22,500 nt of DNA from Cristatella mucedo (Eukaryota; Bryozoa; Phylactolaemata; Cristatellidae): positions 1,342,501-1,365,000 of the forward strand of contig WPIO01000011.1 in assembly GCA_009760855.2 (NCBI GenBank). Reading direction: 5' to 3'. Numbering within the stretch: position 1 is the first letter of the stretch; the number at the start of each line of letters is the position of its first letter. Below the pieces are notes generated by a model, which was not told the origin of the DNA, did no database searches, and saw only the letters and a list, made by a program, of their open reading frames with translations. Made by a program: the position numbers and the translations under genes. Shown piece by piece: positions 1-17,008 of this stretch.

Positions 1-540
1 CCTAAATGAACTCTGTGCTCTATAAAAGCTACGATTAATAACTTTCCTTCCCGCGTTAGAGAGCTGCCTCGGACGACTCCTAGTACGGTGTCGACCGTAA
101 CCTGATTTCTCCATACCGCTAGCAGCTCCATACCGCCAGCAGCAGAATACCTTCGGGTATTCCGCTGCTATCTTCGGTGTGACTATTTATGAGCTGTCCT
201 CAGATATGCTACACAAAACAGGACCTGCTTAGCATAAGGTTTGATGTCGCCATTAGTCGATACCTACCGGCGGGCCTTCTTCGGTGGGTCAGTGAGAGCC
301 TCCCTGCATCTTGTGTTCGCCCTATCAACAGCTCGGCGATCAAACCCACGACCCGTAAGCTCAAAGTGCTGACTAGCACACGTTGCGGAAGTAGTTCACC
401 AGCCGTGCCTTGGCATGTTGTGAAACGTCCACCGGCGGCTGTTACTAAGGTCCGATTCAAATTCGGAGGGCCCGCATCTGCCTGGCCGGCTACACGCCGA
501 CTTAAATGCAAGTCACTTCATCGGCGTCGATCATTTGTTG
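1..540 (+). other. Region upstream of LINE domains; possible LINE 5' part
   Basis: No host exon is recognisable here. The open frame from about 189 runs without a stop into the endonuclease start of the family 1 LINE (near 550). Part of this stretch may therefore be the 5' UTR and N-terminal end of the LINE ORF, but I recognise no domain before about 541. It may also be intron of the Srrm2/3/4-like gene whose RS exon starts at 3654. The only clear structure is the hairpin at 138-169. Confidence 0.35.
138..169 (+). other. Hairpin with UUCG tetraloop
   Basis: Arms 138-151 and 156-169 pair at 13 of 14 positions (one A-C mismatch) around the loop TTCG, closed by C-G. In RNA this is the exceptionally stable cUUCGg tetraloop type. 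It lies about 400 bp before the first LINE endonuclease motif, so it may belong to the LINE 5' leader. That placement is inference. Confidence 0.55.
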
Positions 541-3358
541 GACAGCCTCTTAAATTCCGCCAAATAAATATCCGCTCGCTAAAAACTAAGGGGCTACTTA
601 TACGCGATAAGGTGGTCCATGAGAGGCTAGATGCATTTCTGCTTAGCGAAACTTGAATGACGCCTTGTTCCACTAGCTGTATATCTGAGACAACCCCACT
701 CGGGTTCTCATTTTATAAGTCCATGCGTTCCGACAAGGTTGGTGGCGGGGTTGCAATCGTTGTTCGTGAATCGTTTGGCTATAAGAAGTGCAGTTTTTCG
801 CATGGGCCATCGTCTTGAATAAGTTGCAATCAGGTCTTCATCAAAGACAACGCCTCTCACTGTTGTGATGCAACGGCTTCCTTCTGGCTGTCTGAACTTG
901 CTTATAGAGGAGTTTTCGGAGTTCCTCGATAAAGTATTTGCATGTGACAGGCCGTTACTGATTGCTGGAGTCTTCAATATTCTCGTTGACAACCTTAGCA
1001 ACAGCCTGGTCCGCTCATTCCTTGATTGTCTGGAGAATTTTGGTTTGGTCCATCACGTTAAGCATACCGCCCACGTCGGTGGCCATATTCTAGATCTCGT
1101 GATCACTAAGGATGTCCTCCCAACTGACCTTGTTATGTGCCAGCTGACCCTTTCAGATAATGGTTCGGTCTCATTTACTGTTCCTGCTCCCTTGTACGTA
1201 CAGGGTAATGTCGAACTTTTCAAGTGACGTAACTTACAATCCATTGACTTAGACAAATTTTTAAAATCTGTTTGTGGTGCAGGTCTTCTTGATCTGCATT
1301 CAGACTCGGCCGGCAGCCTCGATACCCTCACTGATGCAGTGAACATGATACTTAGGAGTGCTCTTGGCAAGCATGCTCCCGTTCATTCTATCCGTGTACA
1401 GAGTCGCTTACATTCATTTAAAAAAACTTCAAAAGATGCATCGTGTTAAGCGCAGGCTTGAGCGTCGTTTTAAGAAATTTTGGTCTGATGCAGATCTAGT
1501 CAATTTCAAAGACTTCCTTCGAGTTTACACACAGAAGCTTAAAAGAGCAAGGGCTTCTTTTTTCACTCGAAAACTGAATTCCTGCCAGTCGGACCCAAAA
1601 CAGATTTATAAGACAGTAAACCACTTACTGGCCAATGCTGAGAAGTCAAACTCTCAGATTTAAAGGGTTAAGCCAAAACGTTTTCAGCATTCTTTACGGA
1701 AACATTTGTGCACATTCGTGCCTCCATAAAGCCCCCTCCGAGTAGAGCAATTGTGGAATCACAACCTGTGACCTTTCTTAAAAGGTTTCCGAGGTTTCTG
1801 CATGCAATGTGGCTACCTTAATAAGATCTAGTAAAAAGAGTTCATTTCCTAAAGACCCCATGCCGTCATTTCTGTGGTCTTCACTGGCAGACCAACTTAT
1901 CCCTACCATAACTGAGATTTTTTAATGCTTCGTTGGAAAAAGGGGTCGTCCCCAAGTCCTTCAAATCGGCAATCGTTAGACCTATTCTTAAAAACCCTGG
2001 GTTATAAACAGAGGTCCTTGCAAATTATCGCCCAGTTTCTCTTCTTCCATTTTTGTCAAAGGTTCTTGAAAAAGTTGTCGCTAAACAGCTGACTGCACAT
2101 ACTGAAAAAAAATATCAGACACATTTCAATCGGGGTTCAAGAAGCATCGCTCCACTGAAACTGCTCTCCTCCGTGTTAACAATGACATTCTATGTGGCAA
2201 CGATGATGGGAATTTCACAACCTAGCTCTGCTAGATCAATCAGCTGCCTTCGACACCAACGATCACGATGTCCTACTTGAACGATTGAGAACAGTGATCA
2301 GTCTTGCAGACGAGGCACTGGCGTGGTTTAAATCGTATTAAGGTCCGTGGATTAGGATATCACTTTAATGCTGACGATACTCAGATGTACTTGTCATTCA
2401 AACCGTCGGAATCTGCTGCAGAATCTGATAAACTGAATGCTTACCTGGCCGATATTCGATCCTAGATGTCGGAAAATTTCTTGAAACTTAATGACGATAA
2501 AACCGAACTGCTGCCCATTAGACGCCCTAAGCGTGTGGCTGGATTAAAACGCTTTGCTCTTCTAATAGGTGATGCTGTTGTGTGACCATCACCGCGAGCT
2601 TGACATTTAGATGACGTTTTCGACAGCTGCCTAAATTTTAAAAGCTTCATTCAGAAGACTGATTCTACAGCTAGCCATCACGTCCGATCCCTAACTAAGA
2701 TTAGAAGCTGTCTTCTACAGTGACTTGCAAAAATTTAACTACCTCCTTAGGTCTGTCTCGGCTTGATTATTGTAATTCTCTTTTGGCTGGGCTAGCAAAG
2801 AAAGCAACTAGGCCACTGCAGCTGGCTATGAATATAGCTGCAAGGCTAGTTTTTAAGTCCCATAGGTTTTACCACGTGCCTCCTTTGCTAAAAGAGCTAG
2901 GATGGTTGCCGGTTGATCAACGGATACAGAACAAAGTTCTTGCGCTGACCCACAAGGCCCGCCACGGCTTAGCTCCAACATCCCTAGCTGAACTGCCACA
3001 CCTGTTCCAGCCTCCTCGTGCCCCTCAGGTCTTGTATGGACAATAAATTAACTGGTCCATTCCTCCGCTTAAAGACCGTTGGCGACAGAAGCTTTAGCTC
3101 TGCAGGTCCTATACTGTGGAACTCGCTTCCGCAGTTCTTACCCAAAGACAACTACTCTCCTGCTGCCGACTATGGCTCATCATTTTCAGTGGTTCTGAGC
3201 TGCTACTTCCATGCTACTCACTACCTCAACTGCTCTCCTGACTTTGCTATGCTTCCCACTTTCTCTTTGTTGCGTGAGATGAAGGCTGTTGACTACCGAA
3301 TACGTACCGAAAGCCGCTTAGGCTGTGAGTGCTCTATAGAAAACTCTTGAGTAACACC
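541..3358 (+). mobile_element. Inactivated non-LTR retrotransposon (LINE family 1), endonuclease + reverse transcriptase
   Basis: This is a long degenerate LINE of the CR1/L2/jockey broad type, broken by stops and frameshifts. The order of parts is: APE-type endonuclease start near 550-655 (INIRSLKTKG...FLLSET); GGGVAIVVRESF at about 745-780; the DFNIH-type motif at 967-990, which reads GVFNI, so its Asp is lost; GHILDLVIT near 1081-1110; and the SDH motif near 1154, which reads SDNGSV, so its His is lost. A linker follows (1358-1663). The RT starts near 2030 (YRPVSLLPFLSKVLEKV), with motif A as SAAFDTNDHDVLLERL at about 2240-2290. The ADDT motif is at about 2365 (FNADDTQMY), but the GVPQG motif B that should precede it is missing through a deletion near 2340. 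The C-terminal part is at 2720-3140 (LDYCNSLLAGL; RSFSSAGPILWNSLPQFL). The 3' tail to about 3358 recurs at three other sites. The element is not functional. Confidence 0.9.
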
Positions 3359-3653
3359 ACCTTCTGATCGATCATTTTGGGCACTGAATTGCTGTGTTTG
3401 CCTAGAACCATAGATCTTGCGATGCAATAAAACGTGAATTGAAATTCCGTTTTTCTTACGATCAGATCAACCTCATATGGAAACGGAAATAGATAGATGG
3501 TCGTCAGGAAGAAAGATTTCAACCATGACGTTTGGCTCAGAGCCTTCAAGTGTTCGATCGTCCTTTTAGTGCAGACGCAAATGAATTCCTAGCTTCAAGA
3601 AATGTCAATTTCGCTTCGAAGTACACTCAACATTTTCTTTCTAATACTTTTAG
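3359..3653 (+). other. Intronic stretch before the Srrm2/3/4-like RS exon
   Basis: I see no gene here. An open frame runs into the downstream exon from 3532, but a good 3' splice site (pyrimidine-rich with a CTAAT branch-like motif, ending ...ACTTTTAG at 3653) separates it from the RS-coding part. I therefore read 3359-3653 as the end of an intron. The family 1 LINE lies just upstream, so that intron, or the intergenic space before the gene, has absorbed the element. Confidence 0.5.
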
Positions 3654-4064
3654 ACCAGTGGTGGACGCAGCCGCCTCCTCCTCCTCCGCAGTAGCGCTCT
3701 CCCCGTCGGTCCCACCAGCGGAAACGCTGCCGCAAAGCGGCTCGTCAAAGAAACGGAAGCGGAAGCACGGACAGCGCAGTCAGAGGAGCAGGCGACGACG
3801 GAGGCACAGACGACCGAGACGAGCGGCTAGAACGAGGTCGCGGAGCTCCAGATCAAGTTCAAGGACGCGCTCGCCCCGCCGAAGTGGAGATCGGAGGACT
3901 GGGTCTAGGAGCAGTCGCCGAGGCCGAGGCGGAAGGCGAAGATCGACTTCTCGAAGTCGCAGCCCGCGATCTCGCTCCGCCGCCTCCTCTTCCGAATCTC
4001 GAAGTCCGTCCATTAGACGGCGTACGGGCTCGCCGACTCACCTCGACAGGCGTCGCATAACTAG
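3654..4064 (+). CDS. Srrm2/3/4-like splicing factor, RS-rich exon with first half of eMIC domain
   Basis: This is the penultimate coding exon of an SR-related splicing factor. Its frame (first full codon 3655) encodes PVVDAAASSSS, then a basic stretch (KKRKRKHGQRSQRS), a long Arg/Ser region of about 90 residues, and finally SPSIRRRTGSPTHLDRRRIT. That last segment matches the first half of the eMIC domain known from SRRM3 and SRRM4, which have an R-rich run, SPS(H/F)LE-x-RRITS, then ARKRPIPYYRP. The exon ends at 4064 in phase 2 (AG|GTAAAT). The two bases AG plus the first base of the exon at 6282 make a Ser codon, restoring RRIT-S-ARKRPVPY exactly. The proposed acceptor is at 3652-3653; the upstream exons, including any cwf21 domain, are not in the window. 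In metazoans this protein acts in the nucleus, promoting inclusion of neural microexons. If the donor is not used, translation stops at TAA 4066-4068. Confidence 0.8.
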
Positions 4065-4311
4065 GTAAATATGACAGGAGAGCGAGCTGGCTGGCTGCGT
4101 CCGACGGCGGGGGCAGCTCGGCGACAGGGCGAGCCAAAGTACTCGCGGCCCGACGTAGCAGCAGAATGATGACTCGCGGCACCCAGAGGCTCATCGTCAC
4201 AAAAAAGGGGGCACTTCCGGTCGAGGAATGTTTGGAACAAGTGCGAAACGAACCAAGCACTGCATGCTTAGCCCTTACTGCAATGAACGGACTTGGTCGG
4301 TACAGAGCAAC
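4065..4311 (+). other. Intron of the eMIC gene, 5' part
   Basis: The intron starts with GTAAAT and carries an in-frame stop at once (TAA at 4066-4068). I found no other gene, repeat or clear RNA structure in this GC-rich stretch before the LINE relic. Confidence 0.5.
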
Positions 4312-5215
4312 TTTTTCAAGTTAAGTAACAATAAAACCGACTTACTAGCTAATAGCAGGCCTAGCATTACTTGGAAATTTGAAAATTCAACCCTCAAAAT
4401 GGGCTCGACAAGCATATGTCCTGTAGCATATGCACGAATGCTGAGTCAGAGTGTTTCAATGTGACCTTTCGCACGGCGACCAAATCAGCTCTGCCGTCAA
4501 GTCTGCCTTATGTCAGCAGAATAGAAATGAACATTTTTTTCGAACTGCTTGGATAAGGATATCACATCCAAGTTGGTTTACGCATTTGTGACATTCCGTA
4601 TTGACTTCAATAGCTCCTCATTCGCAGGTTTTCTTTCGCATTAAGGCGCTTTCCGTTGGCGCAGAATTCAGCAGTTAGTTGTGTCTTCCGCGAGCCTCGC
4701 AGTTGCTAAACTACACTAATTCTCACCAACCGGCGATGGCTCTCCGTCAACCAGCGTATGGACTGTCAAAGTGTTTTCGTTTCACTCTAGGTCACTTCAT
4801 TCTTTGGCTCCAACCTACCTTCCCCAGCTGCTTGTCAATCAGGCCAGACATTATGCTATCTACTCTTCTGGCAATTGTCTTTTAGCTGTGCCTCTAACCA
4901 CATTCATTTCCTTTGGAGACCGCGCCTATAGTTCGTGTACTCCAGAAACCTAGAACTCACTTCCGACCGATGTCGAGTCGTCCCTGGACGTGATGACCTT
5001 TTAAAAGAAGCTGAAAAGCACAGACCAGCTCCTCACAGCAATGGCTGGTTCCGAGTGAATTGTCCTTTGTGAGTGTTTATGCATGCTGACACTGTACATG
5101 CAATCACTGAGCAACTGACACGCTTCCCTTACTGCGTCCGTAAAGTGCCCAGAAAGAGATTCATTTCTCTTTGGGAACTATAGAAATGTCTAATCATCAT
5201 TATTATCATGACTTT
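4312..5215 (+). mobile_element. LINE family 2 relic, 5'-truncated and degenerate
   Basis: The segment from 4312 reads FFKLSNNKTDLLA...LKMGSTSICPVAYARMLSQS. This parallels FLKLNDDATNVLVMG...LKIGSAIISAVESARNLGVMF in the longer family 2 copy at 21640-21800, i.e. the region after the RT catalytic motif. Broken thumb/C-terminal parts follow: a segment equivalent to LHSSAPAYLSDLLPDQA lies at about 4790-4850. The 3' tail is at about 5135-5205, with a degenerate version of the family hairpin and an ATT/ATC-rich end. The copy lies in the sense orientation inside the eMIC-gene intron and carries many stops and frameshifts. Confidence 0.75.
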
Positions 5216-5760
5216 TGACCTACGCGAGTGTTTGCCTACGCGAGAAACTTGCAGCCTTATGCGTGAGCGCACACGCGTGCTTTTTGTGCACGTGTGCGCC
5301 TATGCTAGCACGTCCGCGAACGGGCGAGTGACAAAGCGGTGAGCGACTGACTGAGTCAGCCCGCGTTCTCGATGTGCACGTGACTGCGAGATTTGCTCAC
5401 GACTGCCAGGAATGCAATTCGCTATCTAGCTTCTAAAGGAACAGAGCCTTCTAAAATGAAATCATCTAGCTCGGCAAACACCGCTTCGAAGTTAATTTAG
5501 ATTCGATTCTTGCCAGTTGAGTCACAGCAGCAAAAATTAGTCGGCCATTGACCAATTACGATTAGAATAGCTATCGGTTAACGTTGCAATCAGCACCTGC
5601 CACTCTGAGAAACCACCCACAATGTCTCCATTCCTCGCCGCCGCCGCAGAGCCTTGTTCGTAACTACACACCTAGTGTTTTTGCCTCGGAATTTTTGCTA
5701 GCGACATGCGCTTACAATCCTGAGTTAAATAAATAAATATATATATATTTATATGCATAT
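5216..5760 (+). other. Intronic stretch without genes
   Basis: No coding signal was found. A GC-rich imperfect hairpin is visible around 5267-5299 (GCGCACAC paired with GTGTGCGC, a two-base bulge, T-rich loop). An A/T-rich run (5725-5765) leads into the antisense LINE tail and the large microsatellite. Confidence 0.4.
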
Positions 5761-5805
5761 ATAATAAATTTGTTGTAGCGCCCTCAGAGAGCTCTTTCTA
5801 GGCAC

Positions 5806-6141
<336 letters not shown>

Positions 6142-6281
6142 TTTATACTTTAATTACTTGGCACGGAGCATATCGTAATGAATGAAATGGAAACGGCGCA
6201 TTGCCTGCCCGCCTCGCTAGCACCGAGTGTACTTCGAGTGCCTCACGATTTGCATTTAAGCCAACGAACGTCTGCTTGCAG

Positions 6282-6417
6282 CGCGAGGAAACGACCGGTG
6301 CCCTACGTGCGAGCCGCTACTCCGCTGAGCAGCTCCGACGACAGCTACAGTCCGAATTGCTTCGTGCGTCTGCGACGAAGCTTGTCCTCGAGCAGAAAGG
6401 CGAGGGCCGGTAGTTGA
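6282..6417 (+). CDS. Srrm2/3/4-like splicing factor, last exon (second half of eMIC domain)
   Basis: The acceptor TCTGCTTGCAG ends at 6281. The first base C completes the Ser codon begun at 4063-4064; then the exon reads ARKRPVPYVRAATPLSSSD, DSYSPN, and a basic Ser-rich tail (SLSSSRKARAGS) ending at TGA 6415-6417. ARKRP(I/V)PY followed by a Ser-rich run with an aromatic residue is the second half of the eMIC domain of SRRM3/SRRM4. The exact in-phase join with the exon ending at 4064, in the middle of the signature RRITSARKRP, is strong evidence for both exons. The tail after the core is short (about 20 residues), whereas the vertebrate proteins continue with long SR repeats. Two TGC triplets lie within 11 bases of the exon; known SRRM4 targets carry UGC motifs in this position. 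A different gene with a chance match is unlikely. Confidence 0.82.
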
Positions 6418-6999
6418 TGGCTCTTCAAAAATCTCCGCCGACCGCCTGGCAGGGAGCGGATAGCAACTCCTCGGTCACGTTCAACTCGACATAGAGTGCT
6501 CGACGCGTTTTCTCTATGCGCCATGTATAGGTCGATCTCGCGCCTGCGACACTGCGAAGAACGCCAGTCGAGCGTCTGGCGGGGGCAAAACGCAGAAGCC
6601 GAACGCAGAGTCTGTCGTTCTCAGACGTTCCGATGAAGGCGCCGACGTTGAGCACGTTGCTACGAAGCAAGCGTCCACTCGGCGGCGTCCCGGCTCGTAG
6701 CTGCGGCGTGCAGTAAGAGAACTTGAGGCAGGAAATGAGTCACGATGTCAAGCACGAAGGTGGCAGTGGCATTTTCTTATTCCGCGGTCGCTGCGACGGA
6801 CGATCAAAATGGCACTATTTAACAGCGTGCTGCTTCGACGAGGCACCTCGAGCTGCGATTGCAGTGGCGCACACTGACGCCGACCCTATGAAATGCTCTC
6901 GCACATACGTCGAACAATGCGGCGAGCTAGCGTGTGCACCAAAGCAAGCTTCGCTTTCCCGTCACGCTTCGCTTCTCGGTGGCATGTGAGCCACCCTTT
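6418..6999. other. Region after the eMIC gene stop; probable 3' UTR, no recognised gene
   Basis: This GC-balanced stretch probably holds the 3' UTR of the eMIC gene. Open frames exist on both strands (for example - strand 6670-6425 and + strand 6723-6989), but neither starts with a convincing ATG context nor shows a domain I recognise. No AATAAA signal was seen near the stop; the first exact AATAAA downstream is far away, at 7986-7991. Confidence 0.35.
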
Positions 7000-7085
7000 G
7001 AATAATAGTAATGATGATTTTTGGTCGCTTTCGTGGCGCCCTAAGAGAGCATACTCTTTATCTGTGCGCTTTACAACACGCTGCC
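7000..7085 (-). mobile_element. Probable antisense copy of a family 2-like LINE tail
   Basis: AATAATAGTAATGATGATT is followed by GGCGCCCTAAGAGAGCA...TGTGCGCTTTACAAC. The order A/T-repeat, GCGCCCTNAGAGA, GCGCTTTAC is that of the antisense tails at 16835, 17009 and 19727, with more divergence. No coding part is attached. Confidence 0.45.
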
Positions 7086-7284
7086 ATTATACACGCCATC
7101 AAGCAGGCAAAAGCAATTAAATATCGCGATCGGGCCAGAAGTAAAAGCAAGTATGAAGAGACTCACTGGCTACCGGACAGTCAGACCTCCGGCTAGTAAC
7201 GCGAACTGAATCATGCACGGACACGCAAGCAGGAGCAAACAGCAGGCAAGTTCGCCGGATCGAAGGGCACGATGGCACTGAGTT
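7086..7284. other. Intergenic stretch without recognised features
   Basis: I see no gene, RNA or clear repeat between the antisense tail and the family 1 LINE fragment. Confidence 0.3.
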
Positions 7285-7770
7285 CCGCTCCGTTAGTTCG
7301 CTTAAAGATCGTTGGTGGTGCAGAAGCTTTTGCTCGGCAGATCCTAGATTGTGGAACTCGCTGCTGCAATTCTTACGAGACAGCATCTACTCTCCTGCTG
7401 CCTGCGAAGCAAAGCCGCTAGAAGAGAGGAAGAGGGAGACTAGAGGGGAGATAGCGCAGCCAGCGACTTGGCAGCGACAGTGGCTAGGCTGCCTCGACGA
7501 GCCGCAAGCCTGCCATCCACATCCTTCTTACGCAATCATACGTCATCAGTCATTACGTCGTCGTTCTTATGCAACGACAATTGCTCTCCTGCTGCCGGCT
7601 GTGGCACATCCTTTTCAGCGGTCCTGAGCTGCTACTTCCAAGCCACTCACTACCTCGACTGCTCTCCTGACTCGGCCAGGCTTCTCACTTTCTCCTTGTT
7701 TCGTGAGCTGAAGTCAGCTGGCTACCGCGTATGCACACTGAAAGCCGCGTAAGCTTTGATTTCGCCAGAA
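7285..7770 (+). mobile_element. LINE family 1 3' fragment with an extra ~180-bp segment
   Basis: Positions 7285-7401 match the last coding part of the family 1 LINE (compare 3060-3170: CGCTTAAAGA...GTGGAACTCGCT...CTCTCCTGCTGCC). Then comes a segment of about 180 bp (7402-7583, starting TGCGAAGCAAAGCCGCTAG) absent from the copy at 3137. The 13-bp CTCTCCTGCTGCC appears again and the shared 3' tail continues (7585-7760, compare 3150-3340). The extra segment plus tail also occurs, antisense, at 10699-11079. The extra segment is therefore either an insertion flanked by a 13-bp duplication or the 5' head of a SINE-like element that borrowed the LINE tail. It contains an imperfect TACGTCATCAG/TTACGTCGTCG repeat. 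Confidence 0.7.
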
Positions 7771-8558
7771 TGCAGCTCTCCAACGTAGCGCGAGCTACGG
7801 TCATTGTGGCTTTGTGAAGCTACCGGCTGCGATGGCGGGCGCTTCCGTTTCCTACAAGCGCCTGCCATCGGTTGTGAAAATAATCGTTCGGGTTCGACGG
7901 GTTGCTACGGCCATAGCTTGAGCTGCAACCAGCAGAGTAATGAAGGGGAAGAAAACCACGACAAATCAACGAGCCAGGATCCGATAATAAATAGCTGGGG
8001 GGGCGGCGTTAGGCCGGACTGGGTGGAACACTCGCCACCAGCTTGGCCGTATCGTACAGCCGGGCACTGCTACCAGTGGCATAGCTGGGTGCATAGCTGG
8101 TGCAGCGGCGCCTACGACTCGTGAGCGGTGCTTTGAGGCGCCAACTCTACCGGTATTTTGCACGCGCCTGCATGGACAGGCTACGCGCGCCGCGCTAGCG
8201 GCGAAATCTTCCGTTCTGAAGCCACTGCAGCAAGTCCGTAAGAGCTAGAATGTGTGCGTGCTCTACACTCTTTGTTGGGAGGTGTTACCTTAGACTATAG
8301 TTATTTTCCGTGCTTAATATTAGTTAAATTTTAGGTCGTAAATACCGGCTTCGTGAGCAAATATTGCTGCTCGCCATGCAAAGGCGACTAACAGCCAGAC
8401 TGTAAACGCCACGCCGGGTGCATTGCCATAGACATACGCGTGCAGTACGCGGATGTCCGCTAGCCAGGTAGGTGCGATATTGCCACGGGACGGTTCTTTT
8501 GCGTCTTCTTAACGTGAGACCGGATAAGACTGGCAGTCCTCGTGGGCGCCGCGTACCG
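7771..8558. other. Intergenic region and likely promoter/5' UTR of the RPUSD2-like gene
   Basis: No coding exon was found. A 15-bp hairpin lies at 7830-7870. An exact AATAAA at 7986-7991 followed by a G-rich run could be a poly(A) signal for the upstream gene, but it is 1.57 kb past its stop, so I give this little weight. There is no clear TATA box near the start of the RPUSD2-like gene; the region becomes GC-rich towards 8640 and beyond. Confidence 0.35.
7830..7870 (+). other. 15-bp hairpin, fully paired
   Basis: Arms 7830-7844 (CGATGGCGGGCGCTT) and 7856-7870 (AAGCGCCTGCCATCG) pair at all 15 positions in RNA with one G-U wobble, around an 11-base loop. The arms are shorter than usual for a microRNA precursor. 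Function unknown. Confidence 0.5.
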
Positions 8559-16066
<7,508 letters not shown>

Positions 16067-16099
16067 GTGAGCTCGCCGGTCCAGTGAACTCTGTACCGG

Positions 16100-16171
16100 C
16101 TGTGGTCCAGTGCACTGGACCACAGACCGTGGCCTCGTGTGGTCCAGTGCACTGGACCACACGAGGCCACG
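16100..16171. repeat. Two adjacent perfect palindromes (26 and 44 bp)
   Basis: Positions 16100-16125 form a perfect 26-bp palindrome, and 16128-16171 a perfect 44-bp palindrome (arms of 22, no spacer). Both share the 24-bp core TGTGGTCCAGTG/CACTGGACCACA. They start 34 bp after the exon 9 donor of the RPUSD2-like gene. They could extrude as cruciforms in DNA or fold as hairpins in RNA close to the splice site. No known element comes to mind. Confidence 0.95.
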
Positions 16172-16597
16172 AGCTCGTCACTAGTGCCAGTGCCTCAGTC
16201 ACTGGGGAGCCGCGGTCACTAGGCACGTGGTGTGAGCACGGCTGAAAGGCCTACACAGCCGACTTCGGCAAGACGGTGGCACGGTGGGTTTGATTGAGTT
16301 GGTAGCGTCGTGCCGACCTCCCGGCGACTCCCTTCTTCCGGTGGCCGGGTGCAGCTTGCGTTCCGAGTGGCGGCCGTCCTGCTGATAGGCTTGCCCATCT
16401 GCTTATCTGAGTTGGTCGGCCGCATCGAGTCGTCACCGAAGTCGGATCCTCAGTCGGTGTGCAGGAACGTGCTTGCCAGGGCTGCCCCGTCGCCAGGCGA
16501 AATGTTGCTGTGCAAGCTGCTTTAAACGAATTTCCTATGCACTCGTTATCGAACCCCTGATGCAGCCGTTCGAATTTAACTACGGTTAAAGCTAATT
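16172..16597. other. Downstream of RPUSD2-like exon 9, no gene recognised
   Basis: GC-rich to 16500. AGTTGGTAGCGTCGTGCCG at about 16289-16307 resembles a tRNA D-arm/A box, which may mark an old SINE, but I see no matching B box. No exon with the expected RPUSD2 C-terminal end was found. Confidence 0.3.
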
Positions 16598-16643
16598 GTC
16601 GTAAGCCGGGAGATTTAACTACAGGTGGCTCCCGACTTACGAC
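16598..16643. repeat. Head-to-head inverted CTCCCGRCTTACGAC termini
   Basis: Arms 16598-16612 (GTCGTAAGCCGGGAG) and 16629-16643 (CTCCCGACTTACGAC) are inverted copies with one mismatch, separated by 16 bp. The right arm is followed by a second GTTCGACTTACGAA. CCCGACTTACGA near a CAG terminus is reminiscent of pogo/Tigger-type terminal inverted repeats. This may be two transposon ends back to back. Confidence 0.6.
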
Positions 16644-16834
16644 AGTTCGACTTACGAAACTTCGGAGATATGAACTTGGCCACGATCACCAAGACAGTCG
16701 AAAATCAAAATGTATCCAAGAAAACTTTCAAAATCCACGTGCAGTCAGTAGACTTGACAATGCCGCAAACAGGAGATAGGAAACGATGTCTGACAGTGAC
16801 AGAACGTATCATAGTAGAACGTAACATATAATAA

Positions 16835-16955
16835 CAATAATAATGTACTTGATAAAGCGCCCTCAGAGAACTCGATCTCTCTCTAGGCGCTTTCTATTTG
16901 CTGCAAAGGGAAATGCAATTGAATGGTGAGTAATATCATGCTTGGCTGGCTCAAG
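16835..16955 (-). mobile_element. Antisense LINE family 2 3'-tail copy
   Basis: On the - strand it reads AAGCATGATATTACTCACCA, then TTTGCAGCAAATAGAAAGCG, the hairpin (16854-16893), and an ATT-rich end. The layout is the same as at 17009 and 19727. Confidence 0.8.
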
Positions 16956-17008
16956 CAACTGCTGCTACTTCGGGTTGATCCTGTGCATGATCCCGGTCAG
17001 CAGGAGCA

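Noticed and set aside
18-30. TATA-like CTATAAAAGC near the window start
   Set aside because: No transcription start or gene can be tied to it; single AT-rich matches are common.
3780-4260. Arg/Leu-rich - strand frames opposite the RS exon
   Set aside because: Mirror images of the RS codons (AGR/CGN against TCN/CTN). The + strand carries the eMIC signature and splice sites.
6201-6413. Second + strand frame over the last eMIC exon (reads ...SAEQLRRQLQSELLRAS, helix-like)
   Set aside because: Only the other frame continues the eMIC signature in phase from the exon at 3654-4064. The helix-like composition is a by-product of Ser/Arg codons shifted by one base.
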